The notes: generated by a model not told the origin, from the sequence alone. 64,000 nucleotides of DNA from Leptothrix sp. (in: b-proteobacteria) (GCA_013822685.1 PNKV01000002.1:124001-188000); one strand, 5' to 3'; positions 20,391-31,524 are shown, counted from the stretch's first letter. A program made the numbers and translations.

Positions 20391-21086
20391 ATGGACCAAT
20401 CACTGAAACCACTGGACGTGGCCTACAGCGGTGCTTTTGGCGTTGAGCGGCAGCGTGTGCTGCGCAACACCTACGCCTTGCTGGCCCTGTCAATGGTTCC
20501 CACGGTGCTGGGAGCCTGGCTAGGCGTGGCCATGAATTTCAGCTTGTTCGCAGGCAACCCACTCATCGGCTTTGTGGCCTTCATGGCCATCGCTTTTGGC
20601 TTCTTTTACGGCATCGAGAAATTCAAGCACTCTGGCGTGGGCGTCTTACTGCTGCTGGGCTTCAAGTTTTTCATGGGCTTGATGCTGTCGCGCCTGATTG
20701 GTGCGGTGCTGGGCTTCTCCAATGGCGTGCAGCTGATCTCGCTGGCTTTTGGGGGCACCGGCTTGGTGTTCGTGGGCATGGCCACCCTGGCCAGCACCCT
20801 GAAGCGCGACATCTCCAACATGGGCAAGTGGCTGTTCATGGGCGTGATCGTTTTGTTGCTGGCGGGGGTGGCCAACATCTGGCTGCAGTTGCCTGCGTTG
20901 ATGCTGACCGTCGCCGTGATGTCGGTGGTGATCTTCTCCGCCTTCATGCTGTACGACCTCAAGCGCGTCATCGATGGGGGCGAGACCAACTACGTCTCGG
21001 CCAACCTCGCGATCTACCTGGACGTGTACAACGTGTTCCAGTCGCTGCTCAGCATCCTTGGCTTTGTGGGTGGCGACAACGACTGA
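20391..21086 (+). CDS. Bax inhibitor-1/YccA family membrane protein
   Basis: A 231-residue integral membrane protein with seven hydrophobic segments and the family's C-terminal region SAFMLYDLKRVIDGGETNYV near residues 180-200. E. coli relatives YccA and YbhL interact with the FtsH protease or act as leak channels. A strong SD (TGGAGG) lies eight bases before the ATG. It is flanked by short gaps and probably forms its own transcript. Confidence 0.9.
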   Translation: MDQSLKPLDVAYSGAFGVERQRVLRNTYALLALSMVPTVLGAWLGVAMNFSLFAGNPLIGFVAFMAIAFGFFYGIEKFKHSGVGVLLLLGFKFFMGLMLSRLIGAVLGFSNGVQLISLAFGGTGLVFVGMATLASTLKRDISNMGKWLFMGVIVLLLAGVANIWLQLPALMLTVAVMSVVIFSAFMLYDLKRVIDGGETNYVSANLAIYLDVYNVFQSLLSILGFVGGDND

Positions 21087-21131
21087 GCCCCCGATGCGCA
21101 GTCACCCGCGCGTTGAACAAGCGCCCCGTTC

Positions 21132-21156
21132 GACAAGGCCCTGCGGGGCCTTTGTC
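21132..21156 (+). terminator. Terminator-like hairpin after the Bax inhibitor gene
   Basis: GACAAGGCCC pairs with GGGCCTTTGTC with one bulged T. The T-rich tail after it is poor, so efficiency is uncertain. Confidence 0.5.
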
Positions 21157-21188
21157 GTTCATTGACCTCATCAAATGAAGAACCGACC

Positions 21189-23639
21189 ATGAAGCTTTGG
21201 ATGCGTCGTCTGGCCCTGGCATTGGGCCTGGTGGTCTTGATCCTGGGGGGTGTGGCGGCCTACCTGCTGGCCACCTTTGATCCCAATCGCTACCAGGGCC
21301 TGTTGACCGACTGGGTGCAGACAAACAAGCAGCGCACGCTGGTGATCGGGGCGCCGATGGCCTTGAAGGTCTTTCCCAAGCTGCGGCTCAAGCTAGCCAA
21401 AGTGAGTTTGAGCGAACACCAGCGCCCTGACGAGTTTTTGGCGGTGGACGAAGTGGAGTTGTCGGTCAACGTGATGCCTTTGCTCAAGCGACAACTGGTG
21501 ATCGACCAGGTCGTGGCCCGCGGCGTGCGGCTGAGCTATTGGCGCGATGCCCAAGGCCGATCCAACATCGACGATTTGCTGAAGAAGGATGATGAGCCGC
21601 AGCCGCCCGGCGCGCCCTCGGATCCCCTGCAGTTCGATGTGGTGGGTGTCCAGTTGGAGGAGGTGCTGGCCAAAGTGCAGGATGCCAAAACGGGCTTGAC
21701 CGGTGCCTTGACGGTGAACAGCCTGAGCAGCGGCCGCCTGGCCGACGGCGTGCCTTCTGATGTCAAGCTGGATGTGGCGTTTGATGTGACCAAGCCGCAG
21801 GCGGCCAAGGGTGCGTTGACCGGCGCTTTTCGCATCACACCCCGGCTGGCCACTGCTTCCGCCGATGTCGATCAGATCAAGTTGGCACTGCAGGGCGATC
21901 TGCCGGGTGTGCGGGCCTTGCAAGCTGGGCTGGAGGGGGCTGTGGCGTGGGATGGCGAGCATGCCTCGCTAAAGGCCCGTTCGCTGGTGGCAGAGGTGTC
22001 GGGCCAAGTGGGTGGGCAGCCCGGCAAGCCGGCATTGGTGCTGGACAAGAGCCGCGTCAGCGTTGATGCCTTTGCTTACGATCCTGCCCAGCAATTGATG
22101 GCCGTGAGCAGGCTGGCCGTGGCCTTGACGGGCCAGCAGGACGGCCATGCCATGAGTTTCAAGCTGGACTGGCCGGAGCTGGATGTGAAGGGCGACCAGC
22201 TCAAAGGCAGCCCGCTGCAAGGGCAGTTCACGCTGGCCGGGCCCATGGCCGTGGAGGCGCAGTTTGCCAGCCAATCGCCCACGGGCGGCTTCTCTGCGAT
22301 CAAAGTGCCTGGCCTGAAAACCGATTTCAAGGTGAGCATGGCCGGGCAGGGTGGCCAACGCGAAGTGGCCGGGCAACTGTCGGCCAATGTGTCGGCGCAA
22401 CCGGCCCAGGCGGCCGGTGCCTTGGAGGCATTGCGCCTGCAGGCACGCATCCAGGAGCCCTCTTTGCAGCCCTTGGTGATTCAAATGGATGGCCGGGCCG
22501 CCTTGGCACCCGGCGGTGCCGCGCAATGGGCTTTGAAGGGCCTGGTCAATGACAACCCCTTTTCGTCGGATGGCACTGCCAAGCTGGGCGCCGGCGTGCC
22601 GCAGGTGCAAGCCAGCGCCCGATTCGCGGCATTGGATTTGAACCGGCTCTTGCCCGTGCCAGCCGGTGGGGCGGCGTCATCCTTGGCTGCATCGGCTGGG
22701 GCCGGAGCTGACGCGCCGGTGGACTTGAGCGCTTTGAAGGCCGTCGATGGCCAGTTCAAGTTCAGCGCGGGCACCCTGGTGTACCGGCAATACAAGCTGG
22801 CCGATGCCGAGTTGAACGCCGCGCTGGACCATGGGCGCCTGAACCTGTCCCGCTTGTCGGCCAAGGCGTGGGGCGGGCGCGTGGTTGCCAGTGGCTCGGC
22901 CGATGCCTCGCCTCAACGCATGGCGCTTCAAGCGCAGGCGGACGGCATCAACGTGCTGGCCATGCTCAAAGACGTGGCGCAAAAGGACGTGTTGGAAGGC
23001 ACCGGCCAGGTCAAGCTCGATGTGAGAACGGCGGGCAACAAGGTGTCGCAGCTGACGGCGGGGCTCAATGGCACGGCGGCCATGCAATTGCAGGACGGCG
23101 CCGTGCGCGGCATCAACCTGGCCAAATCATTGCGTGAGTTCAAGGCGCAGTTGTCTGGGCAGAGCGACGCGGTCCAGAAAGCATCGCAATCCGAGAAAAC
23201 GGATTTCACCGAGATGACGGGCTCCTTCAAGATCACGAATGGGGTGGCCCACAACGATGACCTGTCGGCCAAGAGCCCGTTTTTGCGCGTGGGTGGCCGT
23301 GGCGACATCAACCTGGTGGCACGCCAGTTGGATTACACCGTCAGCGCCACGGTCACGGGTACCACCAAGGGGCAGGGAGGTGCCGATGCCTTGAAGGGGG
23401 TGACGGTGCCAGTCAAGCTGAGGGGGCCGTTCGATGCGCCCGATTGGCAGATTGCCTGGTCGCAGGTTGCCGTGGGGGCCTTGCAGAACACCGTCAAGTC
23501 CAGGTTGGAAGACGAGCTCAAGGCCAAGCTGGGCCTGGGTGGCGCGGCTGCGGCGGCCTCAGGGGCCAGTGCGCCGGCCAAGCCAGCCGGGTCGCTTGAA
23601 AAGCAGTTGAAGGATCAACTCAAGGGCTTGTTCCGCTGA
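21189..23639 (+). CDS. AsmA family protein
   Basis: AsmA-like proteins are inner-membrane-anchored periplasmic proteins of the bridge-like lipid-transfer class that affect outer-membrane lipid homeostasis. This 816-residue protein has one N-terminal membrane anchor (about residues 8-28), then a long beta-rich periplasmic part. The C-terminal AsmA_2-like region has LNLSRLSAKAWGGRVVASG and GTGQVKLDVRTAGN. The tail is alanine-rich, then basic. It converges on dnaB with only six bases between stops. Start ATG 21189 is chosen over an in-frame ATG 21162 because it places the anchor at the N-terminus. Confidence 0.88.
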   Translation: MKLWMRRLALALGLVVLILGGVAAYLLATFDPNRYQGLLTDWVQTNKQRTLVIGAPMALKVFPKLRLKLAKVSLSEHQRPDEFLAVDEVELSVNVMPLLKRQLVIDQVVARGVRLSYWRDAQGRSNIDDLLKKDDEPQPPGAPSDPLQFDVVGVQLEEVLAKVQDAKTGLTGALTVNSLSSGRLADGVPSDVKLDVAFDVTKPQAAKGALTGAFRITPRLATASADVDQIKLALQGDLPGVRALQAGLEGAVAWDGEHASLKARSLVAEVSGQVGGQPGKPALVLDKSRVSVDAFAYDPAQQLMAVSRLAVALTGQQDGHAMSFKLDWPELDVKGDQLKGSPLQGQFTLAGPMAVEAQFASQSPTGGFSAIKVPGLKTDFKVSMAGQGGQREVAGQLSANVSAQPAQAAGALEALRLQARIQEPSLQPLVIQMDGRAALAPGGAAQWALKGLVNDNPFSSDGTAKLGAGVPQVQASARFAALDLNRLLPVPAGGAASSLAASAGAGADAPVDLSALKAVDGQFKFSAGTLVYRQYKLADAELNAALDHGRLNLSRLSAKAWGGRVVASGSADASPQRMALQAQADGINVLAMLKDVAQKDVLEGTGQVKLDVRTAGNKVSQLTAGLNGTAAMQLQDGAVRGINLAKSLREFKAQLSGQSDAVQKASQSEKTDFTEMTGSFKITNGVAHNDDLSAKSPFLRVGGRGDINLVARQLDYTVSATVTGTTKGQGGADALKGVTVPVKLRGPFDAPDWQIAWSQVAVGALQNTVKSRLEDELKAKLGLGGAAAAASGASAPAKPAGSLEKQLKDQLKGLFR

Positions 23640-23645
23640 GGTTGA

Positions 23646-25109
23646 TCAGTACTCGCTGCTGTTGCTGTAACTGCCCGGCGCCAGGTTCTCAAAGCGGGTG
23701 TTGGATTTGACGAAGGCCAGCTTGACGGTGCCCACGGGCCCGTTACGCTGCTTGCCGATGATGATCTCGGCCACGCCCGGCTCTTTGGATTCTTTGTTGT
23801 AGTACTCATCGCGGTAGATGAACATGATGACGTCGGCATCTTGCTCAATGGCGCCGGATTCGCGCAAGTCGGACATCATGGGGCGCTTGTCGGGGCGGGT
23901 TTCAACGCTTCGGTTCAGCTGCGACAAGGCAATCACCGGGCACTGCAGTTCCTTGGCCAGGGCTTTCAAGCCCCGCGAGATTTCGCCGATCACGGTGGCG
24001 CGGTTTTCTTCATTGCCGCCTGAGCCACTCATCAGCTGCAGGTAGTCGACGATGATCAGGCCCAGGGTGCCGCCGAACTGGCGTGCCAGCCGGCGTGCGC
24101 GCGAGCGCAGTTCGCTCGGGCTCAAGGCGGCGGTCTCGTCGATGAACACGTTGGCGCTTTTGAGCTTGTCGACGGTTTCGCTCAGGCGGCCCCACTCGTC
24201 ATCGCTCAAACGGCCGGTGCGCAGGTTTTGCTGGTTGATGCGGCCAATCGAGCCCACCATCCGCAGTGCCAATTGCGAGGCGCCCATTTCCATGGAGAAC
24301 ACCGCCACGGGCAAGCCTTCGTTGACAGCGACGTTTTCGCCAATGTTCAATGCGAACGCCGTTTTACCCATGGAGGGCCGCGCCGCCAGAACGATCAGGT
24401 CGCCCTTTTGCAAACCGGCGGTCATGCTGTCCATTTCAAAGTAACCCGTGCGCACGCCGGTCACGTCTTCGGCGCCGTTGTCGGCCAGCTCCTGCACGCG
24501 GTCCAGCAGGCTCACCACCAGGTTGTCCATCGAGTGGAAGCCCTGTTTGTTGCGGTTGCCCTCCTCGCCAATCTTGAGGATCTTGGATTCGGCCTCGTCG
24601 AGGATGGCCGACACGGCCTTGCCCTGCGGGCTGAAGGCCGCGCTGGCGATCTCGTCGCTGGCGGTGACCAGCTTGCGCAGCACGGCGCGCTCTCGCACGA
24701 TCTCGGCGTAGCGGCGCATGTTGGCGGCGCTGGGCACGCTTTGCGCCAGGGCATTGAGGTAGGCGATGCCGCCGATGTCGGTGGACTTGCCCAGGGTCTG
24801 CAAATTCTCGTACACCGTGATCACGTCGGCCGGTTTTGACGCGTTGATCATCTGGTGGATGGCCTTGAAGATCAGTTGATGTTCATGGCGGTAGAAGTCG
24901 TCTTCGGACAGCAGGTCGGCTGCGCGGTCCCAGGCGCTGTTGTCCAGCAGTAAGCCCCCCAGCACGCTTTGCTCGGCCTCGATGGAGTGGGGCGGCACCC
25001 GCAGGCGCGAGACTTCGTCGGAGCTCAGCGAAGCAGAGACGCCCGAGGCGGAAAAAGGGATGGGGAAGACAGCAGACATGGGGGGAGATGATACGGGCGG
25101 TGCCGTCAT
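23646..25109 (-). CDS. dnaB: Replicative DNA helicase
   Basis: DnaB is the hexameric helicase that drives the replication fork. The 487-residue protein has the DnaB N-terminal domain with PHSIEAEQSVLGGLLLDNSAWD. The RecA-like C-terminal domain has Walker A ARPSMGKTAFALN near residues 238-250, the B strand LGLIIVDYLQLMSG and the arginine-rich SQLNRSVETRPDKRP. ATG 25109 is used; ATG 25079 is an alternative start. It is not beside rplI/rpsR here, but follows a receptor-kinase gene series. Two DnaA-box-like 9-mers lie directly upstream. Confidence 0.96.
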   Translation of the reverse strand: MTAPPVSSPPMSAVFPIPFSASGVSASLSSDEVSRLRVPPHSIEAEQSVLGGLLLDNSAWDRAADLLSEDDFYRHEHQLIFKAIHQMINASKPADVITVYENLQTLGKSTDIGGIAYLNALAQSVPSAANMRRYAEIVRERAVLRKLVTASDEIASAAFSPQGKAVSAILDEAESKILKIGEEGNRNKQGFHSMDNLVVSLLDRVQELADNGAEDVTGVRTGYFEMDSMTAGLQKGDLIVLAARPSMGKTAFALNIGENVAVNEGLPVAVFSMEMGASQLALRMVGSIGRINQQNLRTGRLSDDEWGRLSETVDKLKSANVFIDETAALSPSELRSRARRLARQFGGTLGLIIVDYLQLMSGSGGNEENRATVIGEISRGLKALAKELQCPVIALSQLNRSVETRPDKRPMMSDLRESGAIEQDADVIMFIYRDEYYNKESKEPGVAEIIIGKQRNGPVGTVKLAFVKSNTRFENLAPGSYSNSSEY

Positions 25110-25114
25110 CTGCC

Positions 25115-25167
25115 TGTGGACAAGTCTGGGGACAGCCAGGGGAAATGCTGGGGATTTGCGTGGATAA
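25115..25167 (-). promoter_or_regulatory. Two DnaA-box-like 9-mers upstream of dnaB
   Basis: On the minus strand TTGTCCACA (25115-25123) and TTATCCACG (25159-25167) lie in the same orientation, 44 bases apart, in the 60-base gap before dnaB. Each differs by one base from the strong box TTATCCACA. They could bind DnaA and tie dnaB expression to initiation; this is inferred from sequence only. Confidence 0.45.
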
Positions 25168-25169
25168 GT

Positions 25170-26158
<989 letters not shown>

Positions 26159-26162
<4 letters not shown>

Positions 26163-26839
26163 GGTGCAGAGTCTGCCGCTTGAGGCGCTGGCGCCTGGCG
26201 CTGCCCGGCATAGACCCCAGGGCCGTCAATGAAATGGATCGGGGCATCGCCCTCCTGCCACGCCGGATACTTGGCCATCACTGATATGAACAAGGGCGAC
26301 TCGGTGAATCGGTTCAACCAAATCTGCAATGCGGGAAATGGCGCGCTGGCGAACCAGTCGGCATCCACCTGGGCGAACTGGCGGATGAAAGGCGCGATGG
26401 CCATGTCGGTCAAACCGGGCTGGTTGCCAAGCAAGCAGGGTGAATCGGTCAAGCGGCGGTTCAGATCCTGGATGCACAGCTCGATGGCCTGTTCCCGGTA
26501 GTCGGCTGCAGTTTGCCCCGGGTGCCGCTCGGGGTATTTATAGCGGTCCAGCAGCGCTTTGAAGGGGCCGTCATTGCGGGCGATCAAGGCATGGCTGGCT
26601 GGGGTGTCGGCTTGCTGCAATGCCCATTTCATGATGTCCAGGCTTTCGTCAATGACTTGGCCATCGGGCAGTTGCAGCACGGGCACCGTGCCTTTGGGTG
26701 AGATCGCCAACATCGCCGGTGGCTTGTGGCGCAGCAACACTTCGCGAATTTCCAGTGGCACCTGGGCGTGCGTCAGGGCAAGGCGGGCGCGGATGGCGTA
26801 GGGGCAGCGGCGAAACGAATACAGGATGGGCAGAAGCAT
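26159..26839 (-). CDS. Glutathione S-transferase family protein
   Basis: A 226-residue protein with an N-terminal thioredoxin-like fold beginning [17 protein letters not shown], so the active-site motif is CPYA. The glutathione-site segment is [19 protein letters not shown], and a helical C-terminal GST domain follows. The CP-x-A motif suggests an omega-like or glutaredoxin-2-like thiol transferase rather than a classic conjugating enzyme. It starts directly after the histidine kinase stop codon with no gap and overlaps the next gene. Confidence 0.85.
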
Positions 26840-28864
26840 TCAGAGTTCTGATTTATCGGCCACAGAGGCTTCCAATCCGGAGTTGATGGCCTCCAGCAAC
26901 TCCTTGATGTTGATGGGCTTGGTGATGTACCTGAAAAACCCTGCGGCCAGCCCTTGGTTGATGGACCGCGGCATGGCATTGGCCGTCAAGGCGATGACGG
27001 GAATGTGCCGAGTCTTGGGATCGTTGCGCAGGATGGCCTGTGCCGAGGCGCCGTCCAGATTGGGCAGGTTGTTGTCCATCAGGATGACGTCGGGCAGGTG
27101 CACCCTCGCCAGCTCGACACCTATCCGCCCGTCTGGCGCTGACAAAAGCCGGATGTCTGGGCGGGTGCTCAAAATCTGCTCCACCAGTTTCAAGCTTTCA
27201 GGGTTGTCTTCCACATAGAGCACGGTGTAGGTTTGGTGCGGCTTGGGCGCGATTCCCGCAGGCGCCATGGCGGTGAGTACATCTCCGTGGCTGATCGCTG
27301 GCACTGGCTCAGTGGCCCTGAGCTCAATCCAGAAAATGCTGCCCATGCCCACCGTGCTGGTGACGCCGATGGAGCCGCCCATGGATTCAACCAGGTGTTT
27401 GGTGACCACCAGCCCGATGCCGGTACCTTCTTGCGCACCAGCTTCTTGCCCAAGCCGGTTGAAGGGCTGGAACAACATCTTCAGCTGTTCATCGCTCAAA
27501 CCCATGCCTGTGTCTTGCACTGAAATGCGGATGCGGTCGTTGCCATTGGCGGTGCAATCCAGTACCACGGCGCCCATGTCGCGGTTGTACTTGATGGCGT
27601 TGGACAGCAGGTTCAAAAGCACCTGCTTCAAGCGCGTGCGGTCGGCCATGACACTCAAGTCGCAGGCTTTTGGAAACAGCGTTCGGATGCCACGCTGATC
27701 GCCCAGCGGCTCGACCATGGTGTGGCAATCCTGCAATATTTCCTGCAATGACACCGGCTCAAGAGACAAGGACAAATGACCCGACTCGATCTGAGCCAAA
27801 TTGAGGATCTCGTTGATCAACTCCAGCAAATGCCGGCCTGCTCTGAGGATGTGCTCGGTGAAGGTTTTTTTCTGCTCGGCCGTGGGGGACATGGCGTCAG
27901 AGGTGAGCAACTGCCCGAAACCAATGATGGCATTCAAAGGCGTGCGCAATTCATGGCTCATGCTGGACAGAAACTCTGACTTGGCCTGGTTGGCGCTTTC
28001 AGCGGCTTGCGTGGCCAGGGCCAGTTCTTGGTTCGAGGCTTCAAGCTGCTTGGTGCGCTCCTGGACGCGCTGCTCCAGCTCCTGGTTCAGCCTCATGATT
28101 TCGTGCTGAGCGTTGCGGCGCTCGTCCACTTCCCGCACCTTCTCTCGATTGGACGTCTCCATGGCCAGGGTTCGCCGTTCGATTTCAATCAGCATGTTGT
28201 TGAAGGAATCGACCAGTTCACCGACCTCGTCTTCGCTGGTCTTGTTCACCCTGCGTGAGTAATCCCGCTGATTGACCACCTCACGTGCAGCCTTGCCAAT
28301 TTCCAGAATTGGGCGAGTGACAATCTTTTGCAGCCATGTGGACACCAGCAGCGCCACGAGCATGGACATGACCATGACGATCACGGCAATCCCCGAATAA
28401 TTCACCACACGGTCAAAGAGTTCATAGTCGGCCTTGAGGTAGACCGTGCCGATGACCTCGGTGTCATCGACGATGTTTTTAAAAATGACCAGGCTGGTCT
28501 TGCTCACTTCCACCTTGTCTTCCAAGGGCCGTTCTGGGAAGGCAGGTTTCTCTCCGGTGGCAGCATGGGTGGCAAACAGTGAGCCATCAGGCTTGTAGAT
28601 GGCGGCAGCATGGACCTTGGGCTGGAAGCGCAGAATGCTCAGGTTCTCGTGGGCCACCTTTTTGTCATCAAAGGTCAGCGCTGGCGCCGTGGTGCGCGCC
28701 AGCAGTTCGGCTTGTGCCGTCATGTCGTTGACCCAGGTGCTGTGATAGGCGCGAAGGTCATGAACGATCATCGCCCCCAAGGCCACGACCAATGCTGCCA
28801 GCGTGGTCAGCAGCATCACCGCTAGCAGCTTTCGCTGCAACGAGCTTTTGAAGGCGCTCATCAT
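26840..28864 (-). CDS. Hybrid sensor histidine kinase/response regulator
   Basis: A 674-residue inner-membrane sensor. Membrane segments lie near residues 13-35 and 157-177 and flank a periplasmic domain of about 120 residues that resembles CHASE8. It continues with HAMP (about 178-232), a coiled coil and a HisKA domain with MSHELRTPLNAIIGF (phospho-acceptor His near 304). The ATPase domain has the G box GTGIGLVVTKHLVESMGG, and a C-terminal receiver has VILMDNNLPNLDG (Asp near 597). No HPt or output domain is attached, so a partner must receive the signal. It overlaps the YfiR-like gene by four bases. Confidence 0.92.
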   Translation of the reverse strand: MMSAFKSSLQRKLLAVMLLTTLAALVVALGAMIVHDLRAYHSTWVNDMTAQAELLARTTAPALTFDDKKVAHENLSILRFQPKVHAAAIYKPDGSLFATHAATGEKPAFPERPLEDKVEVSKTSLVIFKNIVDDTEVIGTVYLKADYELFDRVVNYSGIAVIVMVMSMLVALLVSTWLQKIVTRPILEIGKAAREVVNQRDYSRRVNKTSEDEVGELVDSFNNMLIEIERRTLAMETSNREKVREVDERRNAQHEIMRLNQELEQRVQERTKQLEASNQELALATQAAESANQAKSEFLSSMSHELRTPLNAIIGFGQLLTSDAMSPTAEQKKTFTEHILRAGRHLLELINEILNLAQIESGHLSLSLEPVSLQEILQDCHTMVEPLGDQRGIRTLFPKACDLSVMADRTRLKQVLLNLLSNAIKYNRDMGAVVLDCTANGNDRIRISVQDTGMGLSDEQLKMLFQPFNRLGQEAGAQEGTGIGLVVTKHLVESMGGSIGVTSTVGMGSIFWIELRATEPVPAISHGDVLTAMAPAGIAPKPHQTYTVLYVEDNPESLKLVEQILSTRPDIRLLSAPDGRIGVELARVHLPDVILMDNNLPNLDGASAQAILRNDPKTRHIPVIALTANAMPRSINQGLAAGFFRYITKPINIKELLEAINSGLEASVADKSEL

Positions 28865-29457
28865 GACGGTGCTCCAATCACTTTGCGCGCCACCGTCAAA
28901 AGCCGGGCGCTGAGTTTGATGTTGTTGACTTCGGCCGAGCGCAAGGCCACGTCAAAACGTACTTTCTCTCCATCAATGACAAAGTTGATCACGCCAACTG
29001 GCATCGATGTGTGATCGGTTTCAGTCACCACCAGCAAGGGCAGACCCCTGGCCGCGGTCAGGGTTGCGGCCATTCTGGACTGGTCCGTTCGGGCGATGAA
29101 AAGGATGTGCAAGCCCTTGATGGGATCGCCGTAGTTCAGCTTTTTCACGTTCACCGGTCGTCCATTGATGTTCCGACCTGACGACATCTGTGCAAGCTCG
29201 TCCGCCACGGCATCAGAACCCATGACCCCAATGATCACCGGGCTGCTGGTTTGCGGAAAAGTCTGTTCAGGCCATTCGATATACGCGCCAAACTTGTACA
29301 GGAATGCAGCCTTGATCTGATACTCGACGACCTCCGACTGACTGGCCGCTGCCTGGATTGCAAATACACAGAGCAGCAACCGAACGGCCCAGCTGCACAG
29401 TCTGCTGACCGCTGCGCCTTCTCGCAGTTTTAAGACGGGTGGAGTGAATATTGCCAT
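28861..29457 (-). CDS. YfiR-like periplasmic protein (DUF4154)
   Basis: This 198-residue protein has a hydrophobic signal near residues 20-39 and a core matching the YfiR/DUF4154 family: YQIKAAFLYKFGAYIEWPEQ and the final RLLTVARKVIGAP. In Pseudomonas, YfiR is a periplasmic inhibitor of a membrane diguanylate cyclase. Here it sits between a TonB receptor and a hybrid kinase whose periplasmic domain it probably contacts. It overlaps both neighbours at stop/start codons. Confidence 0.85.
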   Translation of the reverse strand: MAIFTPPVLKLREGAAVSRLCSWAVRLLLCVFAIQAAASQSEVVEYQIKAAFLYKFGAYIEWPEQTFPQTSSPVIIGVMGSDAVADELAQMSSGRNINGRPVNVKKLNYGDPIKGLHILFIARTDQSRMAATLTAARGLPLLVVTETDHTSMPVGVINFVIDGEKVRFDVALRSAEVNNIKLSARLLTVARKVIGAPS

Positions 29458-31394
29458 CAGAAGCGAGCCAACACCTTGAAGTAAATCGCGGACCTCACGG
29501 CGCTTCGTTCCGGCAGTCTGAAGAACTCCGCATGAGGGGATTCAAACAGGTTCCTGCCTGCCAACGAGAATTCCAGATTGGGCGTGGCTTTCCAGCCCAG
29601 CCTCAAATCAAGCACTGTGTAGGAAGGCACTTCAGGGTTGGGCAACGAAGATACATACCGAACGGTGCCATCGAGCTCCCACTGCTCCGAGATGTTGAGC
29701 GTGGATCGCAGATTCCAGCTCAGTTCGGGGTCATTGCCTTCAGCGCTGATGCCTTCGTTGAATCCATAGCTGCCATGCAGCTCAAGGCGATTGTGCAGCG
29801 AGGTGGCGCCTGCGCTCAAACGCCAGTTTTCCGTGGGCTGGTAAGAGCCCCAGGCTTCAATGCCCGTGGTGTGGCCGTCCATCCGGTTGTCAAAATAAAC
29901 CGGAAATATCGTGCCGTCTGTGCCCTCCAGGGTGCGCAGATGTTCATAGTTGGTGTGGAACGCCGTCACCGACAAGGAGGTGGTGGGAGAAGGCTGGCCC
30001 CGGTAACCAAGCTCGAAAACCTTGGCAACCTCGGTGCGGAACCGAGACCCACCTTCCAGCGTGTAAGGCGGGGTGTAGGGGAAATACAAGTCACGGTCGA
30101 TCCGGGAGGGGGCTCGCACGGTCCTTGACGCGGCCGTCCACAGAAGATGGTTGTCGTGAAGTTTCCAAGCCAACCGCGCACTGGGCAGCCATTCCGGGTC
30201 GGTGTAGGCGTTCGTTTCCCACCGCGCCCCCAGTGTCAGTTGCAGGTTGTTCAGCAAGCTGATCTTGTTTTGTGCAAACAAGCTGCCCCATGCCTGGTTG
30301 ACTTTTGACGGCAGGAAGGCGATGTAGTCGTAGTTGGTGACTTCATCCATGCCATAACGGTACTCGCCACCCCAGATGAAGGTGTGGATGCCGGTGGATG
30401 GCAGGGCATGTTCAAACTGCAAGTCGATCACATCCAGGCGATCGTCGAACGTCCCTGGCACCGTGCGCACGGTGTGGTCGTAATACGCTTGCACCTTGAG
30501 CCGGGAGCCGCCTGCCAACTGGCGCTCCAACCGAGACAGCAGGTTGAAGCCGGAGATGCTGATGGTGTTGAGCGGCCTAGATAAGCCAAAGTCGATGGTG
30601 CCGGGCGCCGCTTGGCCCACCCGGCCCTCGTACACATCCCCTTGCAAGGTCAAGAGATCATCTGAGTTTGTCCAATCGGCCCTGAAGCCTGCCTGGGTTT
30701 TGTTCCACGCATCATTGTTGGGGGCGCCGTCTTCTCGGCGCGATTGCTGGGCATCGAAGTATTTGCCATACACACGAAAATGGCCGTTCTCCCCCAAGGT
30801 GCCGCCGTGACGCGCGCCCCCACTGGATTCGCTGTTACCGGCGCCAGCCACCAACAGCGAACCCTGGGTGTCTTTTGCAGCGCGCGTGATGATGTTGATG
30901 ACACCATTGACTGCGTTGACGCCCCACAAGGTGCCTCCTGGCCCACTGATGATTTCAATGCGCTCAACGTCTTCCAGCATGACGTCTTGTGCGTCCCAGA
31001 ACACACCGGAAAACAATGGTGAGTAAACGGTGCGGCCGTCGATCAACACCAGCATTTTGTTGCCATCGGTGTTGTTGTGGCCGCGTGCCCCGATGGAGTA
31101 TTGGCTGGCGCTGCGTTGTCCCACGTGAAGGTTTGGGGCCAACCGCAATACCTCGGGCAAACTGGCGGCTCCCGAGCGGCGTATGTCTTCCGAATTGATG
31201 ACAAACACAGAAGCCGGGGCGTCAGAGAGGCGCTCGGGTCGTTTGGAGACCGAGGTGATCGGCAGATTGCTCAATTCCTCCAACGTCAGGTCTGCCAATT
31301 GAAGGGCTTTAGCCGAGGTGATGGTGGAGGCGGCGCAAAGCAAAGCCGTGACGGAAAGCTTGGCACCTTGGCATGTCGAGTTCTTATTCACCAT
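29457..31394 (-). CDS. TonB-dependent outer membrane receptor
   Basis: A 645-residue outer-membrane receptor with a signal peptide and the plug domain start LADLTLEELSNLPITSVSKRPE. The plug includes the RIEIISGPGGTLWGVNAVNGVINIITR block near residues 145-170, and a 22-strand barrel ends in phenylalanine (VLARF). It is of the type that often travels with YfiR-like and signalling genes. The ligand is not evident; the sequence lacks a marked N-terminal signalling domain. The ATG follows GAAGGGGC. Confidence 0.9.
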   Translation of the reverse strand: MVNKNSTCQGAKLSVTALLCAASTITSAKALQLADLTLEELSNLPITSVSKRPERLSDAPASVFVINSEDIRRSGAASLPEVLRLAPNLHVGQRSASQYSIGARGHNNTDGNKMLVLIDGRTVYSPLFSGVFWDAQDVMLEDVERIEIISGPGGTLWGVNAVNGVINIITRAAKDTQGSLLVAGAGNSESSGGARHGGTLGENGHFRVYGKYFDAQQSRREDGAPNNDAWNKTQAGFRADWTNSDDLLTLQGDVYEGRVGQAAPGTIDFGLSRPLNTISISGFNLLSRLERQLAGGSRLKVQAYYDHTVRTVPGTFDDRLDVIDLQFEHALPSTGIHTFIWGGEYRYGMDEVTNYDYIAFLPSKVNQAWGSLFAQNKISLLNNLQLTLGARWETNAYTDPEWLPSARLAWKLHDNHLLWTAASRTVRAPSRIDRDLYFPYTPPYTLEGGSRFRTEVAKVFELGYRGQPSPTTSLSVTAFHTNYEHLRTLEGTDGTIFPVYFDNRMDGHTTGIEAWGSYQPTENWRLSAGATSLHNRLELHGSYGFNEGISAEGNDPELSWNLRSTLNISEQWELDGTVRYVSSLPNPEVPSYTVLDLRLGWKATPNLEFSLAGRNLFESPHAEFFRLPERSAVRSAIYFKVLARF

Positions 31395-31524
31395 GTTGCC
31401 CCTTCGATGGTTTTGCTTTAAATGGACAACTCCTGTTGGTTTGAATTTACCCCCGAAACGGGTATTGACGGCGTCATTCGAGTTTTATCCATTCGAAATG
31501 AAGGCGAATGGTGCGCACAAGCGC

